A stretch of 64,000 bases of DNA from assembly GCA_963970005.1 (NCBI GenBank), contig CAXAMN010025694.1, positions 572,533 through 636,532 on the forward strand. Reading direction: 5' to 3'. Under the pieces are notes generated by a model, which saw nothing but the letters and a program-made list of their open reading frames with translations, was not told where the DNA came from and did not search any database. A program made the position numbers and the translations under genes. Shown in pieces: positions 10,101 to 22,958 of this stretch (position 1 is its first letter; each line of letters begins with the position of its first letter). The stretch comes from Durusdinium trenchii. Its lineage: Eukaryota; Sar; Dinophyceae; Suessiales; Symbiodiniaceae.

Positions 10101-13100
10101 CATGACAAAGTTTGACCTAAAAGGGCTTCCCCTCCATCATTGAATCATCTGTTGTCACCGGTGCAAGTTTTTCTCAAAGGGATTCCGCAGTCCGTTTGGA
10201 GCTCAGGCTCCAGCAAACGTTCATGTGGCCCGAGCCGTGTCCATGCACCTCTTCGCGTTGTGCGTTATGTGCCGAAGAGTGTCCGTTGGTGTTGGTTCAG
10301 CGAAACGGGAAAAGCATCTCACACCAACCGGAAGAGACTCCGACCCTCGGGGTGTGGTTTACACTCTGAGGGGCGCTGCCCGCAAAAAGGGGGACACAAT
10401 ATATATACTGTAACTCCTTTGACACATGAGCAGCGGACAAAGTTATTTGTGTAGCCAAATGCCATTTGACAGTCAATCGTTTTTGGTGGGGTCCATATCG
10501 TTCTCCAATGTTACTCCAAACCGTAGTTAGCATAGCATGCTGGCACCTAGACTAAAACACAAAATATAACTCACAACCTCAGATTAGTGGCTTACAGTGC
10601 TTCTGCACAGGAATGGCACAGCACTTGATTTATGCACTTGGGTTCTTGTGGTAGTGGGCTGTGCGAGGATCACAACACATAAGCGGGGACCTAGTAGCTC
10701 GGCCCATGAACAAACACTTGTAACGTGGAGAAGTAGGTTTGCGGAGTGCCTGGCGTGATATTTAGGTTATCGTTCGCTCATCGTTTGGATTATCGTTTGG
10801 GAAGTTGTCTGGGATTATCATTGATGAAAAGTTGTGCCCATTGGTTTAGCTCAAAACATAATGCGAATGCAATAACATATTGCAACCACAAATGTCTTTG
10901 TATTTGTACCCACTACATCTTAACAAGATTATCGTTTTTGGTGGGGAATATCGTTTTCCACAGAAACAAAGCCCTCAACATAGGTTTAGGGTCATGCCAT
11001 CATTAAATGAGTCAACCAATAATTTTGTCCGTCGCTCACATAGCTTCTGTGGAGAATTGTTCAAGCCACCAAGGTTTATTGAGACATGTTTTATATCTGG
11101 GAATCTAGGGTGGCACACCTCTCCGTCACCTACATAGGAAAGCCCAAGCCAAAAACAAATCCAAAGGAATATATTGATTGATACTGATCATGATTCTGCA
11201 TGATCTGTCCAGCTACATGACGGGTCATACGGCGGCCGCAGGTGGGACCCGGACTTCGTAGCGTAGCATGGGCCGTCAACATCTCTCAACTCTGCTAGCT
11301 GGCCGAATGGATCCTGAAAAACAAAGAAGATGAACCTCATTGCGCAGGACAATGATTCTTCCACCCCCATTGAATCCTCATTCCACCCTCATTCCACCCA
11401 CCTGGTTCAAGAGCCGATGACACCTCCGGAGCGCTGGTTCCGCGAGGATCTCCGCGACGCGACGCGGTCAGGATCCGTGACGCGGAGCGCGCTGAGAGGT
11501 CTGTGCGTTCGGATTCCGTGCTGGTTCCAAAAAAAGAGAAAGTGGCTGAGTCCAGGACACCCAAAGCTCCAAACCGCGGTGGATCCAGGATTTGGAGGAA
11601 GAAGGGCCTTGGAGCAAGCAGAAAAGAGCACACATCAATGAGATCAAAGTGCTGAAGCAGACTGGAACTTATGATCATAAGAGATGATGTTGGAAGCCAA
11701 GATATTATACAAAGCACTTCAATTAGCGAGTCAAATAGTCGTGGGCAAACGGCAAGTGTATGAAAGTGGGTGCAAACATCCTTGGGTTGCTGGCTGGTGA
11801 TGCCTAGCCAAGCCTGCATGGGCGTGACATCACCGACAAACGGCTGCAAATGCTTGGAAGTCCTGGTTCTTGTCCTATCTCTGCATCAACACCAACATGA
11901 CACATGACACATGCATCGTGAAATACCATGCACTTGACAGAACAAAGGAGTCTGCTCACCGTCCGAGCTTTCGGTGGACGTGCGTGGCAAATCTTCCCTC
12001 CGAAAGCCGGCGATGGCTGGACTCATCACTAGCTCCCTCAAGAACTTTGGGTTTGAGAACTCTTTGATTCATTGCACCAAGAAGACTTTCACAAAAACTA
12101 AGCATGTTACTGGCTTCTAGCTACTATGCCCTTTGCTACGGCCGTAGCGATGCCGTTACGTTCGTAGCTTCGTCCGACGACGGGTGACCCGCCTCCACCA
12201 GAGGCAGCGCCACCAGGTGCGACATGGTCTGGGCGACCAGGTGTGATCCGGGGGAGAAACAACCATACAGATCCATGTAGTAGTTAGTAGACAAACGTTG
12301 TGTCTTTTCTTTTTTGAGAAATTAGAGATCCATCTGTGGAATGACATGTAACAACACTGAAATGAGACGAACATTGTACAACTTGTACAACTCAATGTAC
12401 CATGTACAATAAACGTGCATTGGGCCCACCAAAACTACTGCAGAATCGTGGACCTCGCACTGCAAACAACCCCCATCCCAGATGCCCAGAACAGAATGGA
12501 TTCGCAACATCTTCGCCTTCAATGAATTATTGTCGCGCTGTGTGATTTTCCCCGTGCATGTCCGTTTTCGCCACTCCCTTGATGCAAACGCCCTCTCAAG
12601 AGGGCCCCAAAATGAAGGTCACATGGAAGTGGATGGCATGGACCCGAAAGGAAGGTCGGACCCCGAAATGCACCCCAAAGGATCCCAAAGGGGAGGTGCA
12701 TTCACTCCACGAAAATCATGTGAGGAAACCACGTGCTAAACCCGAGTCTACTGGTGCTCCGACCAACTGTCAACCTGTGGACGCGGCAACTTGGCTGGCT
12801 CCGGTCCCCGGCCTGGTCGCCGGGGAAGAAGGAGGCTGGCAACATCAGCAACCTCATGACTCATGACAGATCGAGCTGAAGATGCTGAACTGGTGTATTG
12901 GAGTTCAAGTCCAAGAAGTGGATGATCACAAAATTGGGCGATGAAGATGCGTCCACAAATGTTCACATCATTGACTACCATCCGTGAAGGGAAGCCACCA
13001 GCTTCCCCTTCACCTGGCTCCAAACATTCTCTTAGTCTGAATGTTATAAAGTTTAAAGTTATAGTTATAGACAACTAAGAGCCACCCCCCAACCAATCAA

Positions 13101-13343
13101 GTTATTGTTCTTTTGAATAAGCATGCAAGCACAACAAAGGTTGAACAGCCCTATGGCCGTGGTCTCAAAGACTAATTGGTCCAAGTAGCCCAAAGCGACC
13201 TCGTCCTGGTAGGCAGCGTTGGCGTTTTTCAGTCACTTCGGACAGAAATGCCTAAGAAAACTGGTAATTTTTGCGTTTGCTGGCGAGGTTCCCTCTTTTG
13301 GAGACGGGGCAAACCTGGGGTCTCCCAGGTCAACCTTACTTAC
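10101..13343. other. No firm gene; small palindrome
   Basis: An open + frame at 10140-10454 and an overlapping one at 10225-10413 are both possible but not distinguishable from chance. A perfect 14-bp palindrome (GCTACGGCCGTAGC) lies at 12135-12148. The minus frame 11849-11337 (170 codons) has no recognisable motif. Confidence 0.35.
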
Positions 13344-13595
13344 GACCAGGTCGCTCCAGCGTTTGATCCGCCATTTCTGGATCTCTCCTCCATCCGGCAA
13401 GCATTGATCTGGAAGCACTGCCACCTGCACCGGGCTCCGTGGCCGCTCGGCTCTGCTCTGCTCCGCACACGCGGAAGCGGCTTCGGGTTCGGCGTCGTTC
13501 CTTGCCTGCAGTGGCACCGCCTGGGCGACCGAGTCGTTGGCGCCCACCGACGTCTGAGAGAACGGTGTTTGTCTGGTGAAACGACTCATGTTCAA
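13344..13595 (-). CDS. Exon, possibly first exon, of an unrecognised gene
   Basis: The frame has ATG codons at 13595 and 13589 (MSRFTRQTPFSQ), runs through SVAQAVPLQARNDAEPEAAS and QKWRIKRWSDLV, and stops at a consensus donor (CTGGTC followed by GTAAGTAAG). Codons in the middle end almost always in G or C. The segment is Ala/Glu-rich and looks unstructured before the WRIKRW patch. No family is recognised. A trans-spliced leader acceptor upstream would be expected in a dinoflagellate but is not obvious. Confidence 0.45.
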
Positions 13596-16500
13596 CCGGT
13601 GAGACCGGTGAGACGGGGAGCTAAGACTGGATTTCGAGATCTGGACTCAATATTTGCATAGGTAATCACTGATTGCATAGGTAATCATTGTATGTTTTGA
13701 GGGTTTGGGATAGAATCTCAAAGTCGCACTTTCTTACTGGAAGGGGTTTACACTCCGTGAATCATTGTGGAAGTGGAACTGGCCCTTTGCATGTTACAAG
13801 CAGGTGGTGTCCACTTCCAGTATTTTCCTTAGATTGTAGATAGATTGTTCTGCACTCTAAGAAAGTCCGGGTGCCTTGCCGAGACTTTTGATCTGCTAAG
13901 GATCTGATCAAGCAAATAGAACTTTGCTCGACTCTTGGTGCAAAAGCACAGGCTCTGGACAGGACTATGGTAGCTGATACTTCACCATTTGTCCTATTTA
14001 CAGGTGTTTCTTTATCCACCATGCTCGTATGCCCTCCAAGCCCAAGGAATGATTGTTCATTTGTCCCTCCAAAACATGTGACGTTCGGGGTCCCAAAACC
14101 ATCTGCCCACCCTGCTGGCTCGGTTTTCCGGCACCTTCGGGACCAAGGTTTCCATGTGAGCAAGGAGAGGTGGCAAAAGAGCCTCCTGAGCGACAGGAAG
14201 AAGGTAGACCGGTAGACCATGGATTGTACCCTGATGGCCTTTCACTCAAAATTTCAAAAGTATTCCCAGATTTCCCCACACCTCCTGTCCCACATCCGAA
14301 AAGACGGTGCTTGGGGTGAGTTTGGGGGGTTTAAGTACCTTCTGAGGATGTGGTAGGGGGGATTTGGGGTGTCCTGGGGGGGACTACGCTTCGTGGGTCC
14401 TGGACCCACTGATGACCACTGGGCACCCAAACAGGATCCAGGATGGTCCAGAGTCCAGAATTGCATCGAATTGCATGTCGATCTGAAGAACTATGGGACT
14501 TGGCGACCCAGCAGCCCAGCAGAACTCGCATCCGGCGAAGACACGAAACCGTCGGTCGGTCAAGGTATTCAGATGAACCCTTTGTTGTTGTCACGGGACT
14601 CTCCTGCTTTTATCTAATGTCTGCTTATTCTGCTTTCTTTGGAAAAGGACGCAGAAAAGCCGGCAAACATGTTTGATGCCCACCTTTGGTCCCAAAAAAG
14701 ATCTGTCAGAATCCGTCAGCACCTCATAATCGCTTTGTCAATCTTTGCAGCATGGCAACCAAGTCGTTCCACTGATCAATGGTGCTACAATATATTGTAC
14801 TCAGATATGTGGTCCAAACCTTTGCATCACAAACTTTGCCAGCAATGGGTGAAGACACATGAATACACAATGTTCTCTCTCCATCGCCCTCGGGTGATAG
14901 GCGTCAATTCAGCTCTGAGTCTCAACCCCCAACGGCTCCAAATACAGGGCAGAACTGAGCTCCGTGCCAACTCCTGGCAAGCCAGGCAGCTCCGGAGATC
15001 GTCTTCGCCCCCCCGAAGCAAATGGGACGGACTTGGCAGGGCAACTTTTGGCACGGACTTATGGCCACTCAGGTCCCCTGAAACGGAGCACCCAGTGAGG
15101 ACTGGAGCCCAGTTAGGACAATTGAATTGAACATCCTCAGCCATCTCAAGTCTTGATCAGTCGTATTGGCGGTCGGGAGCCGCCAATCTCATAGATCGCC
15201 CAACGCTAAAGCAAAGGAGATCTTAAGTGGATTGAGAGTAGATGGCCCCAAAAGGTGGATTGAGGGTAAAAGACATATAGGGGTTTGTGCCATCTACTCT
15301 GAAACCACTGTAAGTGGTATGGCGTCCAAAGCACCGCTGCGATCGCCCAAAGCTGGGCCAAGAATCTGAACAAGACCGACCGCTGCGAGGCCCTGATGCC
15401 GGACCAGAGGATTGAGACGGGGCTTTTCTCCGTTGGAGACCGGGAAGCAAAGGAAAACGACCCAAACACAAGCAGACGGGTGCTTCATGCGGAATGAGGC
15501 CCACTGTAGCCTTAGACTTAGGACCCCTTCCATCTTACATATCCTTACGGACCACCAGCATGGACCAGTGAGAAAGTGCGAGTCATGGCCTCCCCCAGCT
15601 TCGGCAGCTCGCCAAAAGGCCTTGGGGAAATCTTCCAGGAACTGTTCCGAGAGAGAGGAGTTCAAATCCACTGCAGAAGTCTTATACCTAAAACACTGGC
15701 GGTGAGTGAGATTTAAAAAACCTGCTACAAAATGCTACAAGTAAAAGCATCAAAACCATTGTCCTAAGTATATCGTAGTTGCGAGATCTGAAGCATACAC
15801 TCCTTGTCGGGTTTTCCTCACATGGTTACGAATCAATGCAACCCTGCTTGGTACTGTATTTGGATAGCAGGGCCATTTAAGGGGCCATGCCATCGTCTTC
15901 CTTGATGATTTCGTGTACCTGATCTGACCCTCGGCCACGTTCGCATCACACTCAACCCAGCGACTGTAAGCTGCCATGTTGGATCAATTCTGATAAATGG
16001 CCAGCCAAACCCTAACAGCATCCAACACCCAGCTGAGCTGAGATTCTGGCGTCTGGCTTGGCCCGAGCATGCGGCCAAAGCTAGCTCCTCCCGCAACACT
16101 GCTTGGTTTGCCAAGAGCCAGAGGTCTCAAGAAAAACAACAGTGCTGAAAGTTGCCGCCAATTGCAGTAGAATCCGCAGAACCACTTTGCGCTCCAAACA
16201 AGTCTCATGATGACATCATGAGTGCAAAACCTGTCCATGTACACCACTCTAGCTATGGTACAACAAAGGCACCGACCCTCCATCCACAGCCAGCGCGAAG
16301 AGAACTCACCTGGCCACAAGTAGAGGTCACCCATGGCAAAGCTCAGAGACTCCAGCTCGAAGGGCCTCGGATAGGCCGTGCAGCTCTCCCTCCATCCATG
16401 TGGAGGAGGAAAGCATTCACTTCTGACCCACAGTCAAATGGCATGGACATGGCGCCCAGTGGCCAGTGCCTGATCCCATTTGCATGAGTGCCATGAGTGC

Positions 16501-17806
16501 GATGGTATCTCTTTGGAGTGTGCATCTTCTGAATCCGACTGTTTCTGCTGAGACGCCATGGTTCCTCCGTATGGCCATATGAATCATGAATCATCATGAA
16601 TCTACGTAACCCGTAACTCGTGATGCCATCAGCGGTCATAAAGTGCCAGAAAGTGGCATAGGCATCTCACACCAAGATAGGGTGCTAAAGCAGTGCTAAG
16701 ATAAACATCTGGATAATTGTAAGATAAGCCAAACTCATATTAATATCTGATAATGATGTCTGATATTATCTGGATAATATCTGAGGGATGATGGACCCAA
16801 AACTTAACCCCAAACTGCTGTGGATTGCACTTCCGCACGCCCATCTGTCCCGATGTGGTGGGGACATATCTGGGAGCCCAGCTCAAGGTGGAAGGAAGCT
16901 CCATGGTAGCCCTCGATGGCTACTTTGGGCTGGGAATCCTGAAAAGGTGTGAGGAAGAATGCGAGAATCAAGAGAAGGAGAAGAAAGAACACAAAGAAAC
17001 AAAGAGCAGGAAAAAAAGACCAAACGAAGGAAGAATCAAATGAAAGTAAAGGTGGCTGTGGCGGTAGGATGCGGTAGGAGAGGGAGGGGTCAAAGTTGGT
17101 CAAAGGCACAGAAAGCCATCAGAAAGCCTGTTTGTTGAATATGTTTTACCATGGTTGACCAAGCACCATTCATGTCCAGCCCATGTCATTGCCCATGTCG
17201 CCTTCTCAAATTCAAGAACACCCTCCAATCTGCTCATGTTGGGGGTCCGAGGGAGGAAGAATCGGTGAGAATCAAGTGGAGAAAGTCTGGGGCACAAAAC
17301 GGTCCTATTAACAAATCTACACCCGAAACAATCGTGGAAATGGAAGTGGAACAAACTACCTGGCCCAGGCATTCGGAAGTTTGGGTCTTCCCAGGGGCCA
17401 TGAAACTCATCCATTTTCCACGTCCATGATCAGTTCAGAAAGTTCAGGGAGTGGAACATGTGCCTTGTCCAAACTCAAATGGCAAACAGTTCATCCCCGA
17501 ACATGCGCGTCGAACCAGTGGAACATAGACCTCCGGCTGGGAGTCTGGCTAAAGGCTGTCTCCCGGAAAATACACTTTTGTAAGCGTGTTAAATAGTTTT
17601 CATTTTTTTTTCAACTTGTTGTTTAGTGGGGAACCAATCTCCCAAAAAGGTTATCCTCCCTCCAACGCACATGGAAATGGACAACCCCCTCTTGTAAAGG
17701 AACGTCGTCTTTAACAGTTGTCATTGTCCACTTCCATCATGATTGTTGGAGGGAGCGTGCAGGTTCTCCACTGATTGGAATGGGTTGCACGCCATCCTAT
17801 TCACCC
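13596..17806. other. No supportable gene
   Basis: Several open frames of 80-160 codons occur on both strands (for example 14639-15130 + and 16334-15984 -). None has family motifs, consistent codon bias or splice signals that I can defend. A Lys/Glu-rich + frame at 16825-17043 overlaps a hydrophobic minus frame, and neither is called. Confidence 0.35.
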
Positions 17807-17846
17807 CTAGATTTGGGCACCACTGGCCACCTCGTCCGAGCAAAGC
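17807..17846. repeat. 40-nt dispersed repeat, copy 1
   Basis: The sequence beginning CTAGATTTGGGCACCACTGG is repeated at 41968-42007 in the same orientation, with two differences in 40 positions. The flanks differ. Confidence 0.85.
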
Positions 17847-17951
17847 TTGGCAGGTGTTCCACTTTTCCTGGAAGATTTGAGAAGCAGAAACCACATCGGT
17901 CAGAACTCACAGAACCAGCTCTTTAGTTGGATAGATCTTGTAGGTATGTCC

Positions 17952-18072
17952 ATTGGGTCTATCCTAATACTGTACCTGTAACAGTGGTTGGTGATGGTTA
18001 TATAGTAAAGGCATTTTTCAAAAATAGTGATAGTTGTTTACTGACTGTTACAGGTAATATGACAAACCCAAT
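17952..18072. mobile_element. MITE-like element, copy 2
   Basis: 121 bp with imperfect terminal inverted repeats of about 29-34 bp. The left end is 17952-17985, starting ATTGGGTCTATCC and ending CCTGTAACAGT. The right end is 18044-18072, starting ACTGTTACAGG and ending AAACCCAAT. It shares GGGTCTATCC, GTAACAGTGG and AAATAGTGATA with copy 1. It has no coding capacity and is followed by a TA-rich tract. Confidence 0.7.
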
Positions 18073-18091
18073 ATATCCATGTGATTCCATG

Positions 18092-18122
18092 TGTATATAT
18101 ATATAACTATATATATATATAC
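18092..18122. repeat. (TA)n microsatellite
   Basis: An interrupted TATATA run next to MITE-like copy 2. Confidence 0.9.
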
Positions 18123-18124
18123 AC

Positions 18125-18155
18125 CATTCCCAGTAGCAGTGGATGATGACGGTTA
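18125..18155. repeat. Fragment of the MITE-like family
   Basis: CCCAGTAGCAGTGGATGATG matches the left end of copies 1 and 3 (CCAGTAACAGTGGATGATG). No right end was found. Confidence 0.45.
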
Positions 18156-18391
18156 GGTTGGAGCCCTAAAAACATCTCAAACATCGTGATCACCTTGGAC
18201 CGACGGCCGCAGGTGTGCTGGACTTTACTGCTACACCCTTGATGACTCTTGAGGACCATCAACCCCCCCCAGATTTGGTGCTCTGCCCGTGGCCACGCAG
18301 TGGAACGCTGCTGGCCGTGTCACACTCGATCGTGTGCGCGAGAGGCAGAAGAGGATTTCCAATTATATAGATAGATCATTAAGAGTCTAAA

Positions 18392-18660
18392 TTATATAGA
18401 TAGATCATCTGATAGATCAGATCCCAGCATGGATCCACTTGATCCCTCGCTGCCACTCTGAGGCTCCCCGCTGCCCACTGCCCCGACGCCACCGCCATCA
18501 TCCCACGAGGCACCTGGGATCGGTGCCCCTCCAAGGGAGTGAACACTTAGCGCTAGGCACCCCCCCCCGACCGGATGGCTCGCAGTGGCGGCTTCCGGCC
18601 CGGGTTCCGAACCCACAGGGTCAAAGAACAGGACGAAAGGCCAGAGAGGCCTGCGGGCGA
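18392..18660 (-). CDS. Candidate terminal exon, Gly/Ser/acidic-rich
   Basis: The minus frame reads FDPVGSEPGPEAATASHPVG, then ASWDDGGGVGAVGSGE and GSDLSDDLSI before a TAA at 18392-18394. Third positions are G/C-rich until the last codons. Composition suggests a disordered tail, and no domain is recognised. Low-complexity sequence keeps frames open by chance, which lowers confidence. Confidence 0.3.
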
Positions 18661-19053
18661 AAGGCATGGTGATGGCTTTTGATATGTATTTGTTCCTATG
18701 TGTTTTTTGTCATAGTGAAGGCATGTGTTTTTGTCGTATTGCATGGTCTAATTAGTCTATGTGAAAAACCGAATCCACATCATAGGCGGGCTTATTCGAG
18801 TCAACATGAATACCCACACTCCAACAAGCATTTTGCTGGTACCTATTTGCATTCTTGGGACAGTGACTCGGGCCCTGATACATTGGCAAAACACAAAACT
18901 GGTATAAGCATGCCTTTCCGTAATGCTTTCGGTCATGTTTGGTCAGTGATTTAATATGTATACAGTTATACAGGTCAAGAAATCACACAAACTAGACACT
19001 GGTCGATATATATAGACTGTAGATTCAAGAAAACGGCTGACTAATGGTCAGCG

Positions 19054-19275
19054 TCACCACAACCCATTTATCTGGCCACTCCGCTGCTTCCAAAAAAGGC
19101 AAGAAAAACACTTCGCGCCGCCTTGCGTGCACGCCGCGCATGTTTTGACCAAGAACGCTTGGTAAACCTCGTGAATACGGCGGAGGACCACTTTGAGCGG
19201 AATCTCAAAGGACCTTTCTCGAAAGTTATCCACTTCAAAAGGATCCGCCAAGGCCGTCGCGTTGCCTGAGGCCGA
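19054..19275 (-). CDS. Candidate terminal exon, Cys-containing
   Basis: The frame contains ALADPFEVDNFRERSF, then IPLKVVLRRIHEVYQAFLVK and a Cys-rich tail TCAACTQGGAKCFSCLFW, ending with TGA at 19054-19056. Two C-x-x-C pairs could bind metal. A second minus frame over the same bases is also open, so the frame choice is not certain. The upstream (GA)n tract on this strand may be coding or intronic. Confidence 0.35.
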   Translation of the reverse strand, partial: SASGNATALADPFEVDNFRERSFEIPLKVVLRRIHEVYQAFLVKTCAACTQGGAKCFSCLFWKQRSGQINGLW

Positions 19276-19279
19276 CGCG

Positions 19280-19344
19280 CTCTCTCTCCCTCTTTCCCTC
19301 TCTCCCTCTCTCTCTCTCCCTCCCCTCCCTCCCTCCCTCCCTCC
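19280..19344. repeat. (TC)/(TCCC) low-complexity tract
   Basis: Pyrimidine-only run of TCTCTCCC and CCTCCCTCCC on the + strand. Confidence 0.9.
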
Positions 19345-20225
19345 ACATTGCCAGTCGAGTTTTCCATCACTGGCGTGCCAGGTATGAAAGACAAATGTTT
19401 GAGTCCAAGCCTTCTAGCCGAGCTATCAGGCTTAGGCTTCCAATCAAGATAGATCATCCGACTAACATTGACAGTCTCAATGAGAACAAGTCTCTGGTCG
19501 TTGGTCTTCCTGATCAGCGAGTCGTTGGTCCCGACACTCCCTCCCTTCGTCCGGTGTTGTTACAAGTTTTCGTTTCGTCTCGTCCACCGGGTGATGCCAA
19601 ACACGGGTGGCCTCGGAGGCAAATGTGATGCTGTCCCACAGTGTGTGCCAGGCCCCCATAGATGCCGTGTCGGAGATTCCGTGGATGGTCCCAGGTCTCA
19701 ATGCAAGCGATGTAGCCAGGCAAGGTGGGCGGCATCAATTCCGTGACGGCAGAACCTGCACCCCAACCAGGATCCGGATCAAAGTTGTTTTGGAATGGCA
19801 ACTATCTGCCTGTCAGGGAGAGGGTATCAAAGTATCAAGATGTATCAAAGATTTTTTCCCAATCTGCTCTAACAAATATCTGGAATACCACATGTTCGGT
19901 TGGCAATGGGTTGAATTAGTTGCTCTTGAAGGACCAAAGTCAGTGTAAACTTGTGAAAACGTGTGAAAGCCTGGCCTAGCCCAACCTCGGTTCCCAACTG
20001 CAGTTAGAACTGTCCATGAGCCTATAATTCTATATAGACTATAGAGATGTCCAGAATGCTAAAGGGACCAAAGGGAACTTGGACCTCTACATTGTAACAT
20101 GAGAGTTTGGGTCAAAACGGAGCGGGCAGGACCGAAAGCTAAGTTTGGTGGCTCAAACGTGGCCCCAACATGGGGATTTCCGCAGTCATCCGGTCATCCT
20201 ACCTCACGAGATGATGCTCATCTAA

Positions 20226-20525
20226 ATGTCCCTCAAATCACCAGGCTGTGCTAGTGACTCGTGTGACCAACCTGGGTGCATCGCCACCATCCACGCCAAG
20301 CCGGCACCGTGCGCACCCACCAGCACATCTGCCTCCACAGCTGCATCAGGTGGAACTCAGGGAAAATCGATTGATTTTTTTCAAAGCCAAGGCACGAGGA
20401 AGGTCCGATGGAACATGGAACTTAGTGAAAAGGAAGAGAAAAGACTTTACACCTTCCTGACCGACTGCCCGCTTGGCACCTTCGATGTCGGAAAAGAAAC
20501 ATACCAGGCTGATCCAGCAAACTGA
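20226..20525 (+). CDS. Weak candidate coding frame
   Basis: The frame ends with SIDFFQSQGTRKVRWNMEL, EKEEKRLYTFLTDCPLG and a TGA at 20523-20525. The second half reads like a charged protein. The first half is Ala/Thr/Pro-rich and less convincing. No family is recognised. It lies just beyond the 3' end of the decayed LINE on the other strand and could be unrelated. Confidence 0.25.
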   Translation: MSLKSPGCASDSCDQPGCIATIHAKPAPCAPTSTSASTAASGGTQGKSIDFFQSQGTRKVRWNMELSEKEEKRLYTFLTDCPLGTFDVGKETYQADPAN

Positions 20526-20667
20526 CGGTGAAGTGAATAAAAAGGGACAGGCACTAAGGTGAAACAAAATAACAAATGAACGCCGAGAAAGGCAAGCGGG
20601 AGAGTCCTCAGGCATGTAAATTGTAGCGGATAATAACGAAGGCCACTCACAAAGTGGCAAGAGCAAG

Positions 20668-21340
20668 CTAAAACAATCGATTTCTGGCATCTTGCAAAAG
20701 TTGGCATTGTTGTTCCGGGGTATTGGTGTAAGCGCTTTCGTGATTTTTCTTCCAGCAAAGATCTAAAGAGGTCACCAACCAATTCTTTCTGGGTCGCCCC
20801 GGTCTTCTGAAGAGAGGCGTATATGGGACAGCACTGTCCCTACGAAAACTTACCTGTCTCATGGGGTCGCGATTGTCAGTTCTCAAAACGTGTCCAGTGA
20901 TATAGTTTAACCCTTTTTTCATGCAAACACTTTTCGATGCACCAAGTTAACTTGGGAGAGGGGTTATCTCTGGATGCAGTGGCTGCATTAGCCCTGCGGT
21001 AGACTTCGGCGTTCGTACTTCTACGGTCGATGCACGTGGTGTGCATTTTCAGGATCTTTCGAAGGCCACGTAGTTGGAAATTTTCGAGTCTAGAAAGCAA
21101 GGACTGTGTCAACTCCACCGTTTCAAGTCCATATATAAAAGCTTTGAACGGATCATGCTATTGTAGACAAAAAGCTTCCACCTGACAGGACAGCTTGCGG
21201 TTTTGAAAAGCATGTGCATGCGTTTCCAAACGGCCATAGTTGCAGAAATCCTGCTTTCAACTTCAGCTCGATTATCTACATGTCGTGTGAGGGAGTGTGA
21301 GGAGCCCCCCGAGGTATGAGACCATGACATGATCTTCATG
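20668..21340 (-). mobile_element. Decayed LINE, C-terminal part of the reverse transcriptase ORF
   Basis: Three minus-strand pieces in different frames line up in order: AEVESRISATMAVWKRM then RWKLFVYNSMIRSKLLY (21290-21140); VELTQSLLSRLENFQLRGLR and RKILKMHTTCIDRRSTNAEVY (21118-20970); and GHVLRTDNRDPMRQVSF then FRRPGRPRKNWLVTSLD (20900-20720), ending at a TAG. A SAT-x-x-x-x-RM/L helix, an SKLLYGLET-like junction, RxLRKIL-x-x-x-T and a final GRPR-x-x-W are typical of the region after the RT palm in endonuclease-type non-LTR elements. There is no YxDD or RNase H. The copy is 5'-truncated and frameshifted. It differs clearly from the element at 26.8-37.6 kb. Confidence 0.75.
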
Positions 21341-22461
21341 TGGCATACGGGTTCCGTCCCTAATCGATTGAATAGATTCTAATAACTATGTCACTAATAA
21401 TGAGTGGGGGTCCCCTTCTTGTGATCTGTCGGTTCAACAATCTAAAGGACAAAAGTCTCTGGTAGTACTTGTCTACATAACAAAGTTGGAGATGGTTAGG
21501 GAGAAGGCACCAGTGGAATGATCCACCAAATAAGGCCCAACATGCGTGCAGGTTGGGTGCATGCCGGAATCCGGGGGCGTTCTGGGAGAACCATCGAACG
21601 ACTTGAAGCAACTTGAACAGCAAAAGACTTGCAGCTTTGCAAAGCTGGATTCGGGTGAATTTTTGGAACCTTTCAAAAGGGGGGGATATTACTTGTATAT
21701 ACTCAAGGGATCTTTAGGATCCTAGCCCCTTTGGTTTGAGACTATTTTGGTGTACGCGCGGCTATCTTCTCTTTTGGTGGCCGAGTGTGAATTCAACTTT
21801 TGACCCTGCCCTGCCAGAAACAGCTTGCCGAAATTACTTGTTTCACTGTGATATAGGTACTTCAGAGCGAGTGCACACAGAACAGAGCTAGGATTTTCCA
21901 ACGAGACCAGGGGGCTTGGCACAAGAGAGACCTGGAGGAGCCAACCCCCCACCTGCAACACTGGCCCAACATCACTCCACTCGACCTCCAACATGTCTAG
22001 AGTCTGTAGGTTTTTTCTTCTCAAGACCCAAAGAGGCTCCAGTTCTCATCACCACTCACCACCCGCTGGATTTTTGATCCAATCCAATCCACTTGTCACT
22101 CTTTCTCGGAGAAACTCGTTCTCCAGTTCTCGATTTCTCGAGTTTCAGAGCGAGCACCGTGTGCGGGAGCCACGGCACACTACGAGTAACGCACCTGGGA
22201 GGCTAAGGAGAACTGCTCCAGCAACGAAAGGCTCTCCAAGGCTCGGCCCTCCACCACCCAGCGGCTCCTGGATCTCCTGCGGAGACTGGCCATGAACGGC
22301 AGTGGGAGGCGGGAGGTGCCGGCCCGGTGGGAGAAAGGAGAACTGGCCATGGATGAACGGGAGGTGCCTCAGGGAGATGTGCCTAGATACCTGAAGCAAC
22401 ATGAAGCTCTGTTCAACCAAACAGAAGGGGGAATGAGGTTGCGAGTAAGACAAAGTGTGGG
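21341..22461. other. No supportable gene
   Basis: Open frames on both strands lack motifs. No long repeat was noticed. Confidence 0.4.
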
Positions 22462-22542
22462 ACTCTCTCTCACTCACTCACTCACTCACTCTCTCTCTCT
22501 CACTCTCTCTCTCTCTCTCTTTCTCTCTATCTTTTTCTCTCG
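22462..22542. repeat. (CT)n/(CACT)n microsatellite
   Basis: Repeated CTCTCT and CACTCACTCA units, then TTCTCTCTATC. Confidence 0.95.
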
Positions 22543-22958
22543 TCATCGCCCTCTCAGGTGAGTTCTCACGATAAGGTGGAAGAGGGAGTTTCAGGCTTCA
22601 ACAAATCCCAAAAGATCGGCATGTTTGGGAACCAAGGTAATTCTATGCAGCTCCAGAATGTTCTGAACCTCTAAGACTTACAGTACTCTAAGAGGTTCAT
22701 CAGTTGTTAGTTCATGGTCGTAGCATGCAAAGATGTCTCAGCGGCATCAGCGGATCATTACGTCTGCACAAACACCCACATAAGCACCGAAACAAGCTCC
22801 CTGCTCATGTCTGCTGGACCATGTCTGCTGGAATCCTCTTCAGAACACTTTCCTACACAGGAGAGCATCCTCCACAACTCTTCGAGAACATTGTGTCCAA
22901 ACTGCCATGAACTGCCCACCATTAAACAAACACCAAACAGTGCAGAAGCAGCGAAGCT

